The notes below the pieces were generated by a model that worked only from the letters and a program-made list of their open reading frames with translations, made no database searches and was not told where the DNA came from. A program made the translations under genes and the position numbers. A DNA stretch of 64,000 bases. Source: Pelagophyceae sp. CCMP2097 (Eukaryota > Sar > Pelagophyceae). Each line of letters opens with the position of its first letter. Position 1 is the stretch's first letter. Below, piece after piece: positions 42,259 through 51,701 of this stretch. The stretch is from NCBI GenBank assembly GCA_026770575.1, contig MU657211.1, forward strand, positions 278,590 to 342,589. The letters are read 5' to 3'.

Positions 42259-43095
42259 TTACGTCGGGTCGGGGGGCAAGTAGGTGCCCGGGATTTGAAT
42301 GTCGCGGGTCCTCGCGCACCGCAGCACGGTCTCGCGGACCTCTGCCGGCTGGTCGGGGTCCTCCGACTCGATGAGCACGAGGAGGCCTCGGCCGAGGCGC
42401 TGCGCGATGAAGCCGACGTCGGCCTCGTCGCCATCCTCGACAAAGTCCTCGTCGCAGAGCTCGCGCTCGAGGCACCGCGCGACGTTGCCCGCCGCGAGGG
42501 CGCGCGCCGCCGCCGCGTTTGTAGCGTACTCGCCGACGGGCACGGCGCGCAAACGGCCGCAGCGGAAGACGACGTAGTCGAGCGCGGGTTCCAGCGCGCC
42601 TTCGACGGGGTCGTCGAGGAGCCGGAGCGCGACGGCGGCGCCGACGCGGATGCCGTGCGCGCGGCAGCAGTCGCCGACGTAGACGTGGACGTCGTCAAAG
42701 CCGTGCCGCCGCGCGCGCCTGGATGGTCGACGCGCGTCTGGACCGTCGACGCGCCTCGGCGGGAGCAGGGTCGCGCGGGAGGCGCACCGTGCGGCGTCGT
42801 CGCTCGTGCTCGAGGCGAAGAGCTGCTGCAGCGACTGGCCGTCGCGGACGGCCACAAATCCGACGAAGGCGCCGGCCTCCTCGCGCAGCTTGAGCGCGAG
42901 ACACGCGGAGTGTGGGGTCTCGAACGTCTCCTCGACGCGCACGGCGTGGCCCGCGGCGTCGACGCATTCGTACACGAGGTATTCCGTCAGCGCCGGCCGC
43001 GGCGCCGACCCGCCGGGCGCCAGCCTCGCATACGCCGCCGCCGGCGACGGCGCGGAACCCCGGAGGAACGACGGCGGTGAGCCCCAGGGGAACAT
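42259..43095 (-). CDS. Hypothetical protein
   Basis: Not recognised. A single open frame of 278 residues from an ATG at 43095. The first 40 residues are Pro/Ala-rich. Then comes TEYLVYECVDAAGHAVRVEE and LREEAGAFVGFVAVRDGQSL, an alternating strand pattern. The second half has VHVYVGDCCRAHGIRVGAAV, DYVVFRCGRLRAVPVGEYA, VARCLERELCDEDFVEDGDE and LLVLIESEDPDQPAEVRETV. Codon bias and hydrophobic spacing look coding throughout. It converges with the Kelch/MYND gene, with only 91 bp between the stops. A competing plus-strand frame (42806-43246, ending ARVAALEERLLGAPADIEPR) overlaps the 5' end and may be a shadow or may mark an antisense exon. Confidence 0.55.
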   Translation of the reverse strand: MFPWGSPPSFLRGSAPSPAAAYARLAPGGSAPRPALTEYLVYECVDAAGHAVRVEETFETPHSACLALKLREEAGAFVGFVAVRDGQSLQQLFASSTSDDAARCASRATLLPPRRVDGPDARRPSRRARRHGFDDVHVYVGDCCRAHGIRVGAAVALRLLDDPVEGALEPALDYVVFRCGRLRAVPVGEYATNAAAARALAAGNVARCLERELCDEDFVEDGDEADVGFIAQRLGRGLLVLIESEDPDQPAEVRETVLRCARTRDIQIPGTYLPPDPT

Positions 43096-43506
43096 GCCGT
43101 GGCGCGGGTCCGAAGACCCCCGCGCCGCCGCCGACCGGACAGGCCTCTATGCGCGAGTTGCGGCGCTCGAAGAGCGTCTGCTGGGAGCACCAGCCGACAT
43201 CGAGCCGCGTTCGCGCGAGGACCCTTTTGCGCAGTGGTGCGGCTAGTCGGGTTTTCGAGTTTGTGTGTTCAAAATAACGTTTTTTTTCGTGGAAGATTCT
43301 AAAGTTGAAAAGGTTCCGTTCCGTCCAAGACGCTGCCGAAGCCCACACCGAGCTTGGGCCCACCGAGCCCGAGGTGTGGTGGACGTTGGGTTGCACGTTG
43401 GGGTAAGAGCGACGTCCCGACGGACTGCATCCTTCGCTGAGACTTCCATGTACAAAGAGGTATCATATTAGTAATACTAGCAGTGTTGCCCCCAAAGCCA
43501 CGGGGG
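43096..43506. other. Intergenic gap, two minus-strand genes
   Basis: Left part is the promoter side of the hypothetical gene starting at 43095; right part is the 3' flank of the E2 gene. A 9-T run at about 43281 and a lower-GC stretch near 43455-43480 are visible. No gene or repeat is recognised. Confidence 0.35.
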
Positions 43507-45054
43507 TCAGCGGAGGTGCTGGAGGAAGGCGAGCCTAGACCGCACGTTCGTCGGGGGAGCGCGCCCTGCACGCTCCGTCCAGCGACTCACGGGTTTTGGA
43601 CGAGTTCTTTGACGCGATTGGAAAATCTCGCCTGAGACGATCGTTTGCGGCCGAAGCGACGGATCAACGGGCCCCTTTGGGGCAGCCCCACCCAGGGTAA
43701 GCATGCGCCTTACCATGGTCGCGCCGTCGATGACTCGGTGGTCGGCGCCCCAGGACACGGCCGCCACGTGCGCGGCCACGACGCGGTCAGATTCTTCTGT
43801 TTCAAAGACGGGCACGCGCCGCGCGCGGCCGATGGCGCCGATGGCCACCTGCGGGAGCGCAACGACGGGCGACATGTACGTGCCGCCGACGGAGCCGATA
43901 TTCGACAGCGTCAGCGTCGCCCCAGCTACGTCCGACGGCGATAGGCGCTCGGCGAGCGCGGCGTCGCGGAGGCGCCGCAGCTCGTCGACGATTTCAGAAA
44001 CGGACTTGGTCGCGACGTCGCGGACCACTGGCACGACGAGGCCTGCGGGCGTGTCTACCGCAAAGCCAAAGTTGTGCAGCGCGTTGAAGCGGACCGCGGG
44101 CCTCTCCGGTGTGCCGCAGACGGACGCGTTGACGATGGGAAAGTCGCGCAGCGCGAGGCTCGCCGCCTTGAGCAGCAGGGGCAGCGCCGAGCAGCCCAGC
44201 GCTCTTTGCGCGGCCATTAGAACGTCCATACGATACTCGTCGCAAAAAACAAAGTGCGGCACCGCCAAAGAGGCGCCCATGGCGCGGAACATGGCCTGCC
44301 GCACGCCGCGGATCGGCACCTCTTCGCCCAAAGGCTGCGCGGTGGCGGCGCGGGGCAGCTCGTCTGCGGGGACTCCCGGCGCCTCGGCGCTGCCGCCGCG
44401 CGACGGGCCGGGGCCCGGCGGCGCGACGGTGGGCTCGTGGCCGTTGTGGTCGCTTCGTCGTGGCGGCGGCGTGGCGAAAAAGGCGAGGACGTCCCCCTTG
44501 AGCACGCGGCCGCCGGGGCCCGTGCCGTCGACGGCGCCGAGGTCGATGCCGCCCTCTTTCACCAGCTTCCGCACCGCCGGCGTCGCCAGCTTCTTGTGCC
44601 GCACATCAGCGGGCACCGCGGGCGCCGCGGCGAGCGGCGCCGCGGCGCCGTCGAGCGGCGCGGCCGTGGCGTCGGCCGCCGGCGAGCCGTGCGGCTGGAT
44701 GGAGACGAGCGTCGCGCCGACTTGGACCATGGCCCCGGCGGCGTGGTGCACCATGGCGACGACGCCGTCGAAGCGCGAGGTGATCTCGACTGTGGCTTTA
44801 TCCGACTGCACGGTGCACACGGCGTCAAACTGCTGCACCACCGACCCCACGGAAACGTGCCACTCCATGAGCTCCACCTCCGCGATGCCCTCGCCGATGT
44901 CGGCCTGCGCGGCAGCGTCACGCGTGGACGCTGCACGCCCGGAAACACTTTTTGATAGCGGCTCCCTAAAAAAACGCGCGTCGACGCACCAGCGCAAAGT
45001 TGACGAGGCTCGCCGAGGCCGGCGCGCTGCGCGGTACCGCGGACCGCCTGGCAT
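43507..45054 (-). CDS. Dihydrolipoamide acyltransferase (E2) of a 2-oxoacid dehydrogenase, DBT-like
   Basis: The E2 core transfers acyl groups from lipoyl-lysine to CoA; the sequence is most like the branched-chain (DBT) type and is probably mitochondrial. The ATG at 45054 gives an Arg-rich presequence (MPGGPRYRAARRPRRASSTL). The lipoyl domain runs from ADIGEGIAEVELMEWHV, with the modified Lys in VQSDKATVEI. The E3-binding domain has LATPAVRKLVKEGGIDLGAV and GPGGRVLKGDVLAFF. The catalytic domain starts EEVPIRGVRQAMFRAM and includes HFVFCDEYRMDVL, NFGFAVDTPAGLVVPVVRDV, LTLSNIGSVGGTYMSPV and the active-site DHRVIDGATM. Intron 43632-43713 then joins ARFSNRVKELVQN, and intron 43535-43590 joins PLAFLQHLR and the stop. 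Reading straight through instead of splicing gives a spurious tail. The first of these introns contains copy C of the GGGTGG repeat. Confidence 0.9.
   Translation of the reverse strand: MPGGPRYRAARRPRRASSTLRWCVDARFFREPLSKSVSGRAASTRDAAAQADIGEGIAEVELMEWHVSVGSVVQQFDAVCTVQSDKATVEITSRFDGVVAMVHHAAGAMVQVGATLVSIQPHGSPAADATAAPLDGAAAPLAAAPAVPADVRHKKLATPAVRKLVKEGGIDLGAVDGTGPGGRVLKGDVLAFFATPPPRRSDHNGHEPTVAPPGPGPSRGGSAEAPGVPADELPRAATAQPLGEEVPIRGVRQAMFRAMGASLAVPHFVFCDEYRMDVLMAAQRALGCSALPLLLKAASLALRDFPIVNASVCGTPERPAVRFNALHNFGFAVDTPAGLVVPVVRDVATKSVSEIVDELRRLRDAALAERLSPSDVAGATLTLSNIGSVGGTYMSPVVALPQVAIGAIGRARRVPVFETEESDRVVAAHVAAVSWGADHRVIDGATMVRRMLTLGGAAPKGPVDPSLRPQTIVSGEIFQSRQRTRPKPVSRWTERAGRAPPTNVRSRLAFLQHLR
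43676..43703. repeat. Dispersed repeat, GGGTGG family, copy C (inside E2 intron)
   Basis: On the minus strand it reads TGCTTACCCTGGGTGGGG then CTGCCCCAAA. It lies 10 nt after the donor of the 82-nt intron 43632-43713 and matches the core of 38431-38468. Confidence 0.65.
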
Positions 45055-45355
45055 CGCGATCAAGGCCTCGGAGAGTGTTCTCAAATGTGTTCTCGAATGT
45101 GTTCTCATCGTGGCACCCACCAGTGCGGCGTCGTGTGCAGTGACCGAGGGAGCAGGCGGCGACCGAGGGCGAAGCGTGCGTGCGCGCGCGCGAGCGCGAC
45201 GGCCCTTTTCATTTTCTAGAACACCAGAATTCGGAACAACACCCCGAAAATGCGCCGCTCTGATCGCACAAGAACACACGAGGACCCTTCTCGGCACGTC
45301 GGTTCACGGACCCAGCTTCGACGATTTAGGTATACACAGAGAGGCCGTCGCCTGC
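45055..45355. other. Gap upstream of the E2 gene
   Basis: About 300 bp holding the E2 promoter and the 3' flank of the ankyrin gene. A near-tandem TGTTCTC motif occurs at 45077-45108 (TCAAATGTGTTCTCGAATG). Nothing else is recognised. Confidence 0.35.
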
Positions 45356-46879
45356 TCACGGGTCCAGGGCCGTTATTCGCTCATCGTCTTCGGGCGGCCG
45401 GGGTCGCCAGAGCGGGGCGACGAAGTTCGGGGGCAGAAACGCTTTGTCCAGGCGCCTCGTGCGCCGCCGTCGGCTCCAGCGGCGCGGCGCCGGGCGGCGC
45501 GGCCTCGTCGTCGGGGTCTGGGTGCCGCTCCGTCTCGAAGCGCGCGCGGCGCGGCCGCTCCAGGACAAACGAGCTGGACTTTCCACCGACGCGCGGGATG
45601 CACAGCGCGTCGTACGGCACCCGCGCGTCGTCGAGCGGCACGGCGACCTGAGACCGCGCCGGGCCCACGCCGCGCGCGCCCTCCTTGAAGCCCGTCAGGA
45701 TACTGTCGACGACGAGGTCCTAGGCCGCGAAGTCTCGGAGGCGTCTCGGACACTCGTCTTGGTCCGACTCTGGCGCGCACACGCGGGGGCAACTCACGGC
45801 GGCGACGCGCGCGCAGATGCGCGCCGACATGTCGTGCCCGGCGGCCGCGACTTCCAGGAAGACGCCTAGGTTGGACGCGTGTGCGCGCTTGCGACGCGTG
45901 CGCGCCCTCGCTCTCGAAAAGCATTTTCAAAAGGCGCCGGGGACGGACCGTCCTGCGTCCAGTCGTCCGTTGCGGGCAGCGGGGCCTCGGCGGCGAAGCC
46001 GAAGGCGGTCTCCGCCGCGACCTGCTTGCGGCCCATGAGCGTCGAGGTTCGCGAGGCGGCGAAGAGCATGCGGTCGCGCTCCTTGGCGCCTGCGCAAAAG
46101 AGGTCAAAGGGCTATTGGAGACCCTTTGAATCGACGACCACCGTCGGGCGCCGGCGCGCGCCCCAGTGCTTGACGCGCTGGTTCGGGACGTCTTCGGCGA
46201 GGCCGTCGAGGGCTCGTGCGACGTCCGCGTAGCCGCCGGCCCGCGCCACGTCGCCCGGCGTCTCGCCAAAGGCGTCGCGGAGCCGGAGGTCGCTGACCGC
46301 GTTCGCGTGGCCCGCCAGCAGGCGCACGACGGCCTCGACGCCATCTGCGCGGGAGCGCGGTTCGCGCCGCCGGCCGTCGGACGGGCGGACGCGAAGGACG
46401 CGGGTCTCGGACTGCGCGCGGCGGCGTGCGCGGCGGTGCGGCGGTCGCGGTCGCGGGCGTCGGCGAAGACGCGGCCGTCGTCGAGGAGCACCTCGCAGAC
46501 GCGGAGGTGTCCGTTGGCCGCGGCGAGGTGGAGCGCCGTTTCGCCAAAGTCCACCGACGCAGAGTTCGGGTCCACGCCGCCCTCCCGCAGCAGGCGATCG
46601 ACGACGGCCACATCGCCGCGGGCCTGGGAAACGCGGTGAGGCAGCCGACGGCGAGCGTCGCGGGGGGACGACGGACGCACGGCCGCGGCGCGCAGCGTAG
46701 GTCCGAGGTCCTTCGACTTGAGCCTAGCGGCCGAGCGGTCTGCACGGCGGTGCCAAGGAGTACGACGGTGCGTACCTCTCCTGCGACCCGAGCGGGTAGA
46801 TGGGGAGCGTGTGGAAGCAGGCCGCGTGGACGAAGTCGCCATCGACTCGCAGGTGCCGCAGGCCGCCCTCTCGTGCCAT
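45356..46879 (-). CDS. Ankyrin-repeat protein
   Basis: A protein-interaction module protein of unknown role. The ATG at 46879 gives MAREGGLRHLRVDGDFVHAA then CFHTLPIYPLGSQ. After an intron, ankyrin repeats appear: DVAVVDRLLREGGVDPNSAS, FGETALHLAAANGHLRVCEV with LLDDGRVFADARDRDRRTAA, then VVRLLAGHANAVSDLRLRDA and FGETPGDVARAGGYADVARA. The segment KHWGARRRPTVVVDSKGL ends the repeat part. Later exons give FAASRTSTLMGRKQVAAETA with FGFAAEAPLPATDDW; VFLEVAAAGHDMSARICARV; and a last domain DLVVDSILTGFKEGARGVGP, RVPYDALCIPRVGGKSSSFV. The end KAFLPPNFVAPLWRPRPPED then DERITALDP is in a frame different from the previous exon, so a final intron near 45480-45440 is inferred. There are at least five exons; joins in the middle are approximate. 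Confidence 0.6.
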
Positions 46880-47093
46880 GGCCCGCGACGCCGCCACCGC
46901 CGGGCCAAACACTTCACCCGCTTCACCGACGGCCGCGCGCAGTTTGTTATCTCGCTAAACTGACACAAAAGTTTTTGTTGTTGTGCACTGGTACTGGTGA
47001 CCTGACATTGAAGCTCGTCCCGTCGCTTCTCTGCGCTCGTCCCGCTTTCGAGGCGCCTCTGGGCCCCGGGCCCGCCCCCGTGGCCGCGAGCGC
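46880..47093. promoter_or_regulatory. Divergent promoter region (ankyrin / WD40 genes)
   Basis: A 214-bp gap between opposite start codons. A local low-GC patch near 46955-47000 (AAGTTTTTGTTGTTGTGC) is the only feature that stands out. Confidence 0.4.
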
Positions 47094-48188
47094 ATGCCGG
47101 CCGCCACCCGGGCCTCGCGGCGCGCCCGGTCGCGCGCCGCCGCTGCCGCGCTCGCGCTCCGCGTCTTCGAGCAGCGCGACCTGCTCACGCCCATCCTGCA
47201 GCTGGCGGCCTCGCCGAACGGCTTCCTCGTCACGAAGCACGTCGCTCGCGACGCGCGCGCCGTGACGCTGGCGCTGCGCCCTTTCGTCTGGAAGGACCGG
47301 ATTTTGAAGGGCACCGCGATCCTCAACGGGCACGCGAACGAGGTCGTGAGCTGCGCGTTCTCGCCCGACGGCAAGCGCCTCGTGACGGCGAGCTACGACA
47401 AGACGGCGCGCGTCTGGGACGCCGAGACGGGCACGCTGCAGATGACGCTCGAGGGGCACACCTCCTGGATCATTTGCTGCGCGTTCTCGCCCGACGGCGA
47501 GCGCGTCGTGACAGCGAGCAATGACATGACGGCGCGGCTCTGGGATGCCGAGACGGGCGCGCTGCAGGCGACGCTTGAGGGGCACACCGGCCTCGTCACG
47601 AGCTGCGCGTTCTCGCCCGACGGCGAGCGCGTCGTGACGTCGAGCTACGACGGGACGGCGCGGCTCTGGGACGTCGCGACGGGTGCGCTGCTGCTGACGC
47701 TCGAGGGGCACGACCACCGCGTCTGGAGCTGCGCGTTCTCGCCCGACGGCACGCGCATCGTGACGGCGAGCCAGGACTTGACGGCGAAGCTCTGGGACGC
47801 CGTGACGGGCGCGCTGCAGGCGACGCTCGAAGGGCACGACGGCGGTGTCATGAGCTGCGTGTTCTCGCCCGACGGCACGCGCGTCGTGACGGCGAGCATG
47901 GACTGGACGGCGCGGCTCTGGGACGCCGAAACGGGCGCGCAGCTGCTGACACTCGAGGAGCACGACAGCGTCGTCTTGAGCTGCGCGTTCTCGCCAGACG
48001 GCAAGCGCCTCCTCACGGCGAGCGACGACACGACGGCGCGGCTCTGGGACGCCGAGACGGGCGCGCTGCAGATGACGCTCGAGGGGCACACCCGCATGGT
48101 CATGTGCTGCGCGTTCTCGCCCGACGGCGAGCGCGTCGCGACGGCGAGTTTCGACAAGACGGCGCGGATCTGGAACGTCGCGCCATAA
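47094..48188 (+). CDS. WD40-repeat protein, seven repeats
   Basis: A single beta-propeller protein of 364 residues from the ATG at 47094, without introns. After a helical N-terminus (residues about 1-75) there are seven repeats of 42 residues, each built on AFSPDGKRLVTASYDKTAR then VWDAETGTLQMTLEGHT. The repeats are close to identical to each other at the DNA level (126-bp period), with variation mostly in the loop before CAFSPDG and in the DKTAR position. Such uniformity is typical of recently amplified WD40 proteins (bacterial-like NB-ARC/HET-E class) rather than old single-copy eukaryotic ones. Partners and process cannot be told from sequence. Confidence 0.9.
   Translation: MPAATRASRRARSRAAAAALALRVFEQRDLLTPILQLAASPNGFLVTKHVARDARAVTLALRPFVWKDRILKGTAILNGHANEVVSCAFSPDGKRLVTASYDKTARVWDAETGTLQMTLEGHTSWIICCAFSPDGERVVTASNDMTARLWDAETGALQATLEGHTGLVTSCAFSPDGERVVTSSYDGTARLWDVATGALLLTLEGHDHRVWSCAFSPDGTRIVTASQDLTAKLWDAVTGALQATLEGHDGGVMSCVFSPDGTRVVTASMDWTARLWDAETGAQLLTLEEHDSVVLSCAFSPDGKRLLTASDDTTARLWDAETGALQMTLEGHTRMVMCCAFSPDGERVATASFDKTARIWNVAP
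47330..48180 (+). repeat. 126-bp tandem repeats coding the WD40 propeller
   Basis: Seven units with GCGTTCTCGCCCGACGGC near the start of each and CTCTGGGACGC in the middle. Confidence 0.9.
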
Positions 48189-48430
48189 CGTCGAGCGTGC
48201 CTCGGCGGTGCAAGCCGGCCCCCGGAGACCGCCGGTCGAGCCGCGGACCCGACCTGATAACAATCGTATCGACGCGGCATCTTACTTGGAGCCGTTCCCG
48301 CGTCGCACGTGCGCACCACTCACCAACACGACCCTCGTTCGGTGTTAGGGGGTCTCCGCGTCGAAAGCACGTTGCGGTGCCTGGCATTCCCAAGCACAGG
48401 TTAATGATGTGGCATGATGTGGCGGCGAGC

Positions 48431-48503
48431 CCTAGAGCTGGACCGTGGGCGCTCGCCCTAGAGCTGGACAGTGAGCGCTCGTCCTAGAGCTGGACGGTGA
48501 GCA
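48431..48503. repeat. 26-bp tandem triplication over the GH31 stop codon
   Basis: CCTAGAGCTGGAC(C/A/G)GTG(G/A)GC starts at 48431, 48457 and 48483. On the minus strand each copy encodes the same TVQL plus TAG end, so the authentic stop (48484) is followed by two extra copies of the gene's last codons. Confidence 0.93.
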
Positions 48504-51384
48504 AACCCCCGTTGTAGTCGACGGAGGCGTCCGGCGTCCCCGCGTCGACGCCGCCGCCGTTGTCGTCTCGACCATCGACGAGGACGACGTCGAACGTGCG
48601 CCGGATTTCCATACCAGCAAACGCCCCGCGGCGCTTTTCGATGGTGAGCGTCTTGGTGCCGTCCGCCCAGGAGAAGCCGATGGTCGAGTGCGCGTTGGTC
48701 GCGGCGGGCGACCGGCCGTCGTCCTCGTAGAGCTCGAAGCAAGCGTCGGCGCCGGCGTAGACGCGCACCTCGAGGCGCGCCATACTCATACCTGTGTGCT
48801 GCAGGCCTGAGGCCAGCGGCAATATGGACCCGGCCCTGACGAAGAGCGGGAACCGCCAGAGATCTTTGGTGACGACGGAGACGGTTGTAGCGCCGTCTTC
48901 CGCGCCGGCGGGGCTTCTCGACGGTGTAAAGAAGTCGTACCAGCGGCCCTCGGGCAGGTAGACACTTCGCCGCGTGGCGTTGTCGACGATTGGCGCGACG
49001 AGGAAGGCCGTGCCGAACATAAACTCGTCGGCGACGCCATGCACGGCGGCGTCGTCGCCAAAGTCGAACGCGAGGAGCCGCTGCATCGTCGTCAGCGCAT
49101 TTTTCGGATCAGCGACGGCGGCGAAGCCCGAGTACGTGTACGGCAGCAAGCGGTACCGCAGCGTGATGGCCGTCTTGTTGATGACGCGCATCGTCTCATC
49201 CTCGAACTCCCAGAGCTCAGTCGGACCGTTCGTGCCGTGGACGCGGAAGATGGGCGTAAACGCGCCAAATTGGAACCTAGCGGTCGCCATCGCTCGTCGC
49301 TCGCGCCCGACGGCCGAACGAGCGTCGTCCGGATCGCCCGGATGGACGTGCCCGGAAGACGGACGCCGGCGGGCGCCAGCGCGTGAGGCACGCCTGGTAG
49401 TCTTTCGACGTGTGCTGGTCCCCTGGTCGGAAGAAGCCGCCGACGTCCTGGCTCCAGTACGGCATGCCCGCGGCGGCATAATTGAGCGACGACGCGACCT
49501 GGCGCCGCAGCATGTCCCACGTGCTCGAGAGGTCGCCGCTCCATAAGACGGCCCCCGTGCGCTGCTGGCCCGCAAACGCCGACCGCGTCAGCGAGAAGAC
49601 GCGGCTGCCCTGCTTTGTCGGAAAGTCGCGGCGGAGGCCGTCGGAGACGGCTCGTGTTGTTTCGAGCGAGTACGCGTTGAATAGAGCGTCGCCCTGAGGC
49701 CCCGGTGACCAGTCCAAACCCGCGGCAGGGAAGACGTCTGCGTGCCGCTGCGGGAAGTACTCTGGCTCCGTGGCGTCGAGCCAGAGGGCCTCGACGCCAA
49801 TGTCAAAGTGCGCTTTTTTGGAGAAGCCGTAAAACGCGGCCCGCGCTTCCGGGTTGAACGCGTCGTAGTAGAGATTGTCTTCGGCCACGTCTTTGGGGAC
49901 GATCATGAAGCCGTCGCGCGTCATGTTTTTGAAGAAATCTGTCGACGCGTCGAAGCGCGACCACACCGAGACCATCAACTCAATGGCTTCGACCTTGAGC
50001 GCGGAAACCATGCCCCGCGGGTCCGGGTACAAGGCAGAATCCCAGTGCGGGCCCCAGCCGAGGTCGCCCCAGTAGTGCCAGTCCTGGACGATTGCGTCAA
50101 CGGGTATCTTGAGTTTCCGAAACGTCCGAGCGGCGTCCAAAAGCTCGCTCTGGTTGTGGTAGCGCTCGCGCGAGTGCCACAGGCCGAAGGCGAAGCGCTT
50201 ATAGAGCGAGGCCTCGCCCGTGAGGAAGCGGTAGCCGTTGGAGATGGCGCCGTCCATTGTGCGCGTGCCGTCCCACGTGACGTAGTAGTCTATAAGAGCG
50301 CCGACGCGCGATGTCAGCGACAGTTCCGCATCCGCGCGGCGCAGTGACAGCGCAGAATTCGCCGCCGTCGTCCGCAGCTCGACGCGGTAATTCGTCCCGG
50401 CGGTCAGATCGATTCGCGCCGCCATGGCTGCGGGGAAGTTCGCAGCGTCGTCCCAGTCCAAGATCACACGCGTCAACCCGCCACCCGCGACGGTGAGGTG
50501 GACCGTCTGTTTGTCCGCGCCGAACGAATAGCCGTCTTTCTGCGGGGCCGTGTCAAAGTAGAACCAATGCGAGCCGCCCTTTGCCGCGGTCACGTCGTAG
50601 AACGTCGTCCCCGGCGCGCCTTGGTCCAGCGGCGAAAGCGCTTGCAGGTCGTGGCGGTTCATCCAGGACCACGACGGGTTGTCCCAGAGCATTCCCCAGC
50701 CTTGCGTGCTGGTCCAGAAGGCCAAAACTGCCTCTATATTGGACTGCGCGAGCTGCAAAGGCGCCCCCGCGTGGTCCACGACGCCGTCCTGGAACGCCCC
50801 GCCGCCGTAGACGGCGCCCGCGCCGGTGGCCAAGATCTGCGTTGCGGACCCGTCAGCTTTAAAGGCGCGGCCCGCCTCGGTGAAGATTATGGCGCCCGTC
50901 GCCGCGTCGCGGATCGTGACGTCGCCGGTGGCCAAAACGGCCGTCGCCACCTGAGTCGCCGCGTGGGATCTTTGATCATTCAGCCCATGGTGTGATCCCG
51001 TCTGAGACCCAATTCAGCAGGGGGCGAATCCAGGATCCGTCTGGGATCCAAACTCGGGTCGCCACGAGCTTGGCCGTCCGGACGGTGACGTTTGTTGCCG
51101 ATCGCCTACGCGTGCGGTGGCCCACTCATATAGTGGCAGGACGCTTACGTCACGCGGTAGTCGACGTCGGGCTGGGGCGCCGCGGTGACGGCCAGCGAGA
51201 CGCGCTCCAAAGCCGCGCGGGTGGCGTTCCGGCCGCGCGGCGTGTGGACCACGCGCAGCGTCGAGGGCGAGAAGACCTGCAGCGTTAGCCCGGCGTCGAC
51301 GGGCACGACGTTGCCCGGCGACAGCGCGGCTGGCGCCGGCGCCAAGACGGAACAATAGGCCAAGAGGCGGAACAAGCCCTTCAT
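48484..51384 (-). CDS. Secreted GH31 glycoside hydrolase (alpha-glucosidase/alpha-xylosidase type)
   Basis: A retaining exo-alpha-glycosidase of family GH31, probably exported. The ATG at 51384 gives a signal peptide, MKGLFRLLAYCSVLAPAPAA. Exon 1 continues to QPDVDYRVT, then an intron of about 190 nt (51150-50960, GTAAGCG...CTCAG) joins VATAVLATGDVTIRDAATGA. The N-terminal beta domain includes YGGGAFQDGVVDHAG and FWTSTQGWGMLWDNPSWSW. The catalytic barrel has RFAFGLWHSRERYHNQSELL, VDAIVQDWHYWGDLGWG, the nucleophile motif ALWLDATEPE and the acid/base region AVLWSGDLSSTWDML. A further intron near 49380-49275 joins to RFQFGAFTPIFRVHGTNGP. Distal beta domains follow (PEGRWYDFFTPSRSP, VRAGSILPLASGLQHTG), ending TVQL. 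The active-site pattern is closest to the alpha-xylosidase (YicI-like) subgroup. Confidence 0.9.
50967..51058. repeat. Dispersed element in the GH31 intron
   Basis: ATTCAGCAGGGGGCGAATCC followed by CCGTCTGGGATCC resembles 58330-58390. It lies wholly within the first intron of the GH31 gene. Confidence 0.65.
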
Positions 51385-51701
51385 CCTTCAAGTTCTAGGT
51401 TCCGATGGAGCGAGTCGTAGCCGAAAGACTAGGCCGGCCGCCCCGCGAGCGTCGACGATTTCCTGTCGGAGAGAGGCGGTCCGCGGTGACACCACTCAGC
51501 TCAGCGGCCTCTCGAGACAGAAAATGTTCCGACGACTCGGACGTCGCGTGAACTCACAAGAAGACACAGGGCTTCATTTGGGCGAAGCGCAAGGCCCCTG
51601 ACCCCCTGGTCAACCCACTTCCTGACCCGGGCTCTGCTGGTCCGGGCTGGGAGTCCGTCGGCGACAACGCCACCGCACCCGGGCCGGGAGACGATCCGTC
51701 G
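51385..51701. promoter_or_regulatory. Divergent promoter region (GH31 / SpoU methyltransferase)
   Basis: A 317-bp gap between opposite starts. No TATA-like box, repeat or RNA gene was recognised. Confidence 0.35.

Noticed and set aside
42806..43246. Plus-strand frame ending ARVAALEERLLGAPADIEPR
   Set aside because: Overlaps the better-supported minus-strand hypothetical gene; only its last 30 residues look coding. Kept as a note, not a gene.
43514..43713. Read-through C-terminus of the E2 protein (TLGGAAPKGPVDPSLRPQTI)
   Set aside because: Splicing two short introns gives ARFSNRVKELVQN and PLAFLQHLR, which matches the family end; the read-through does not.
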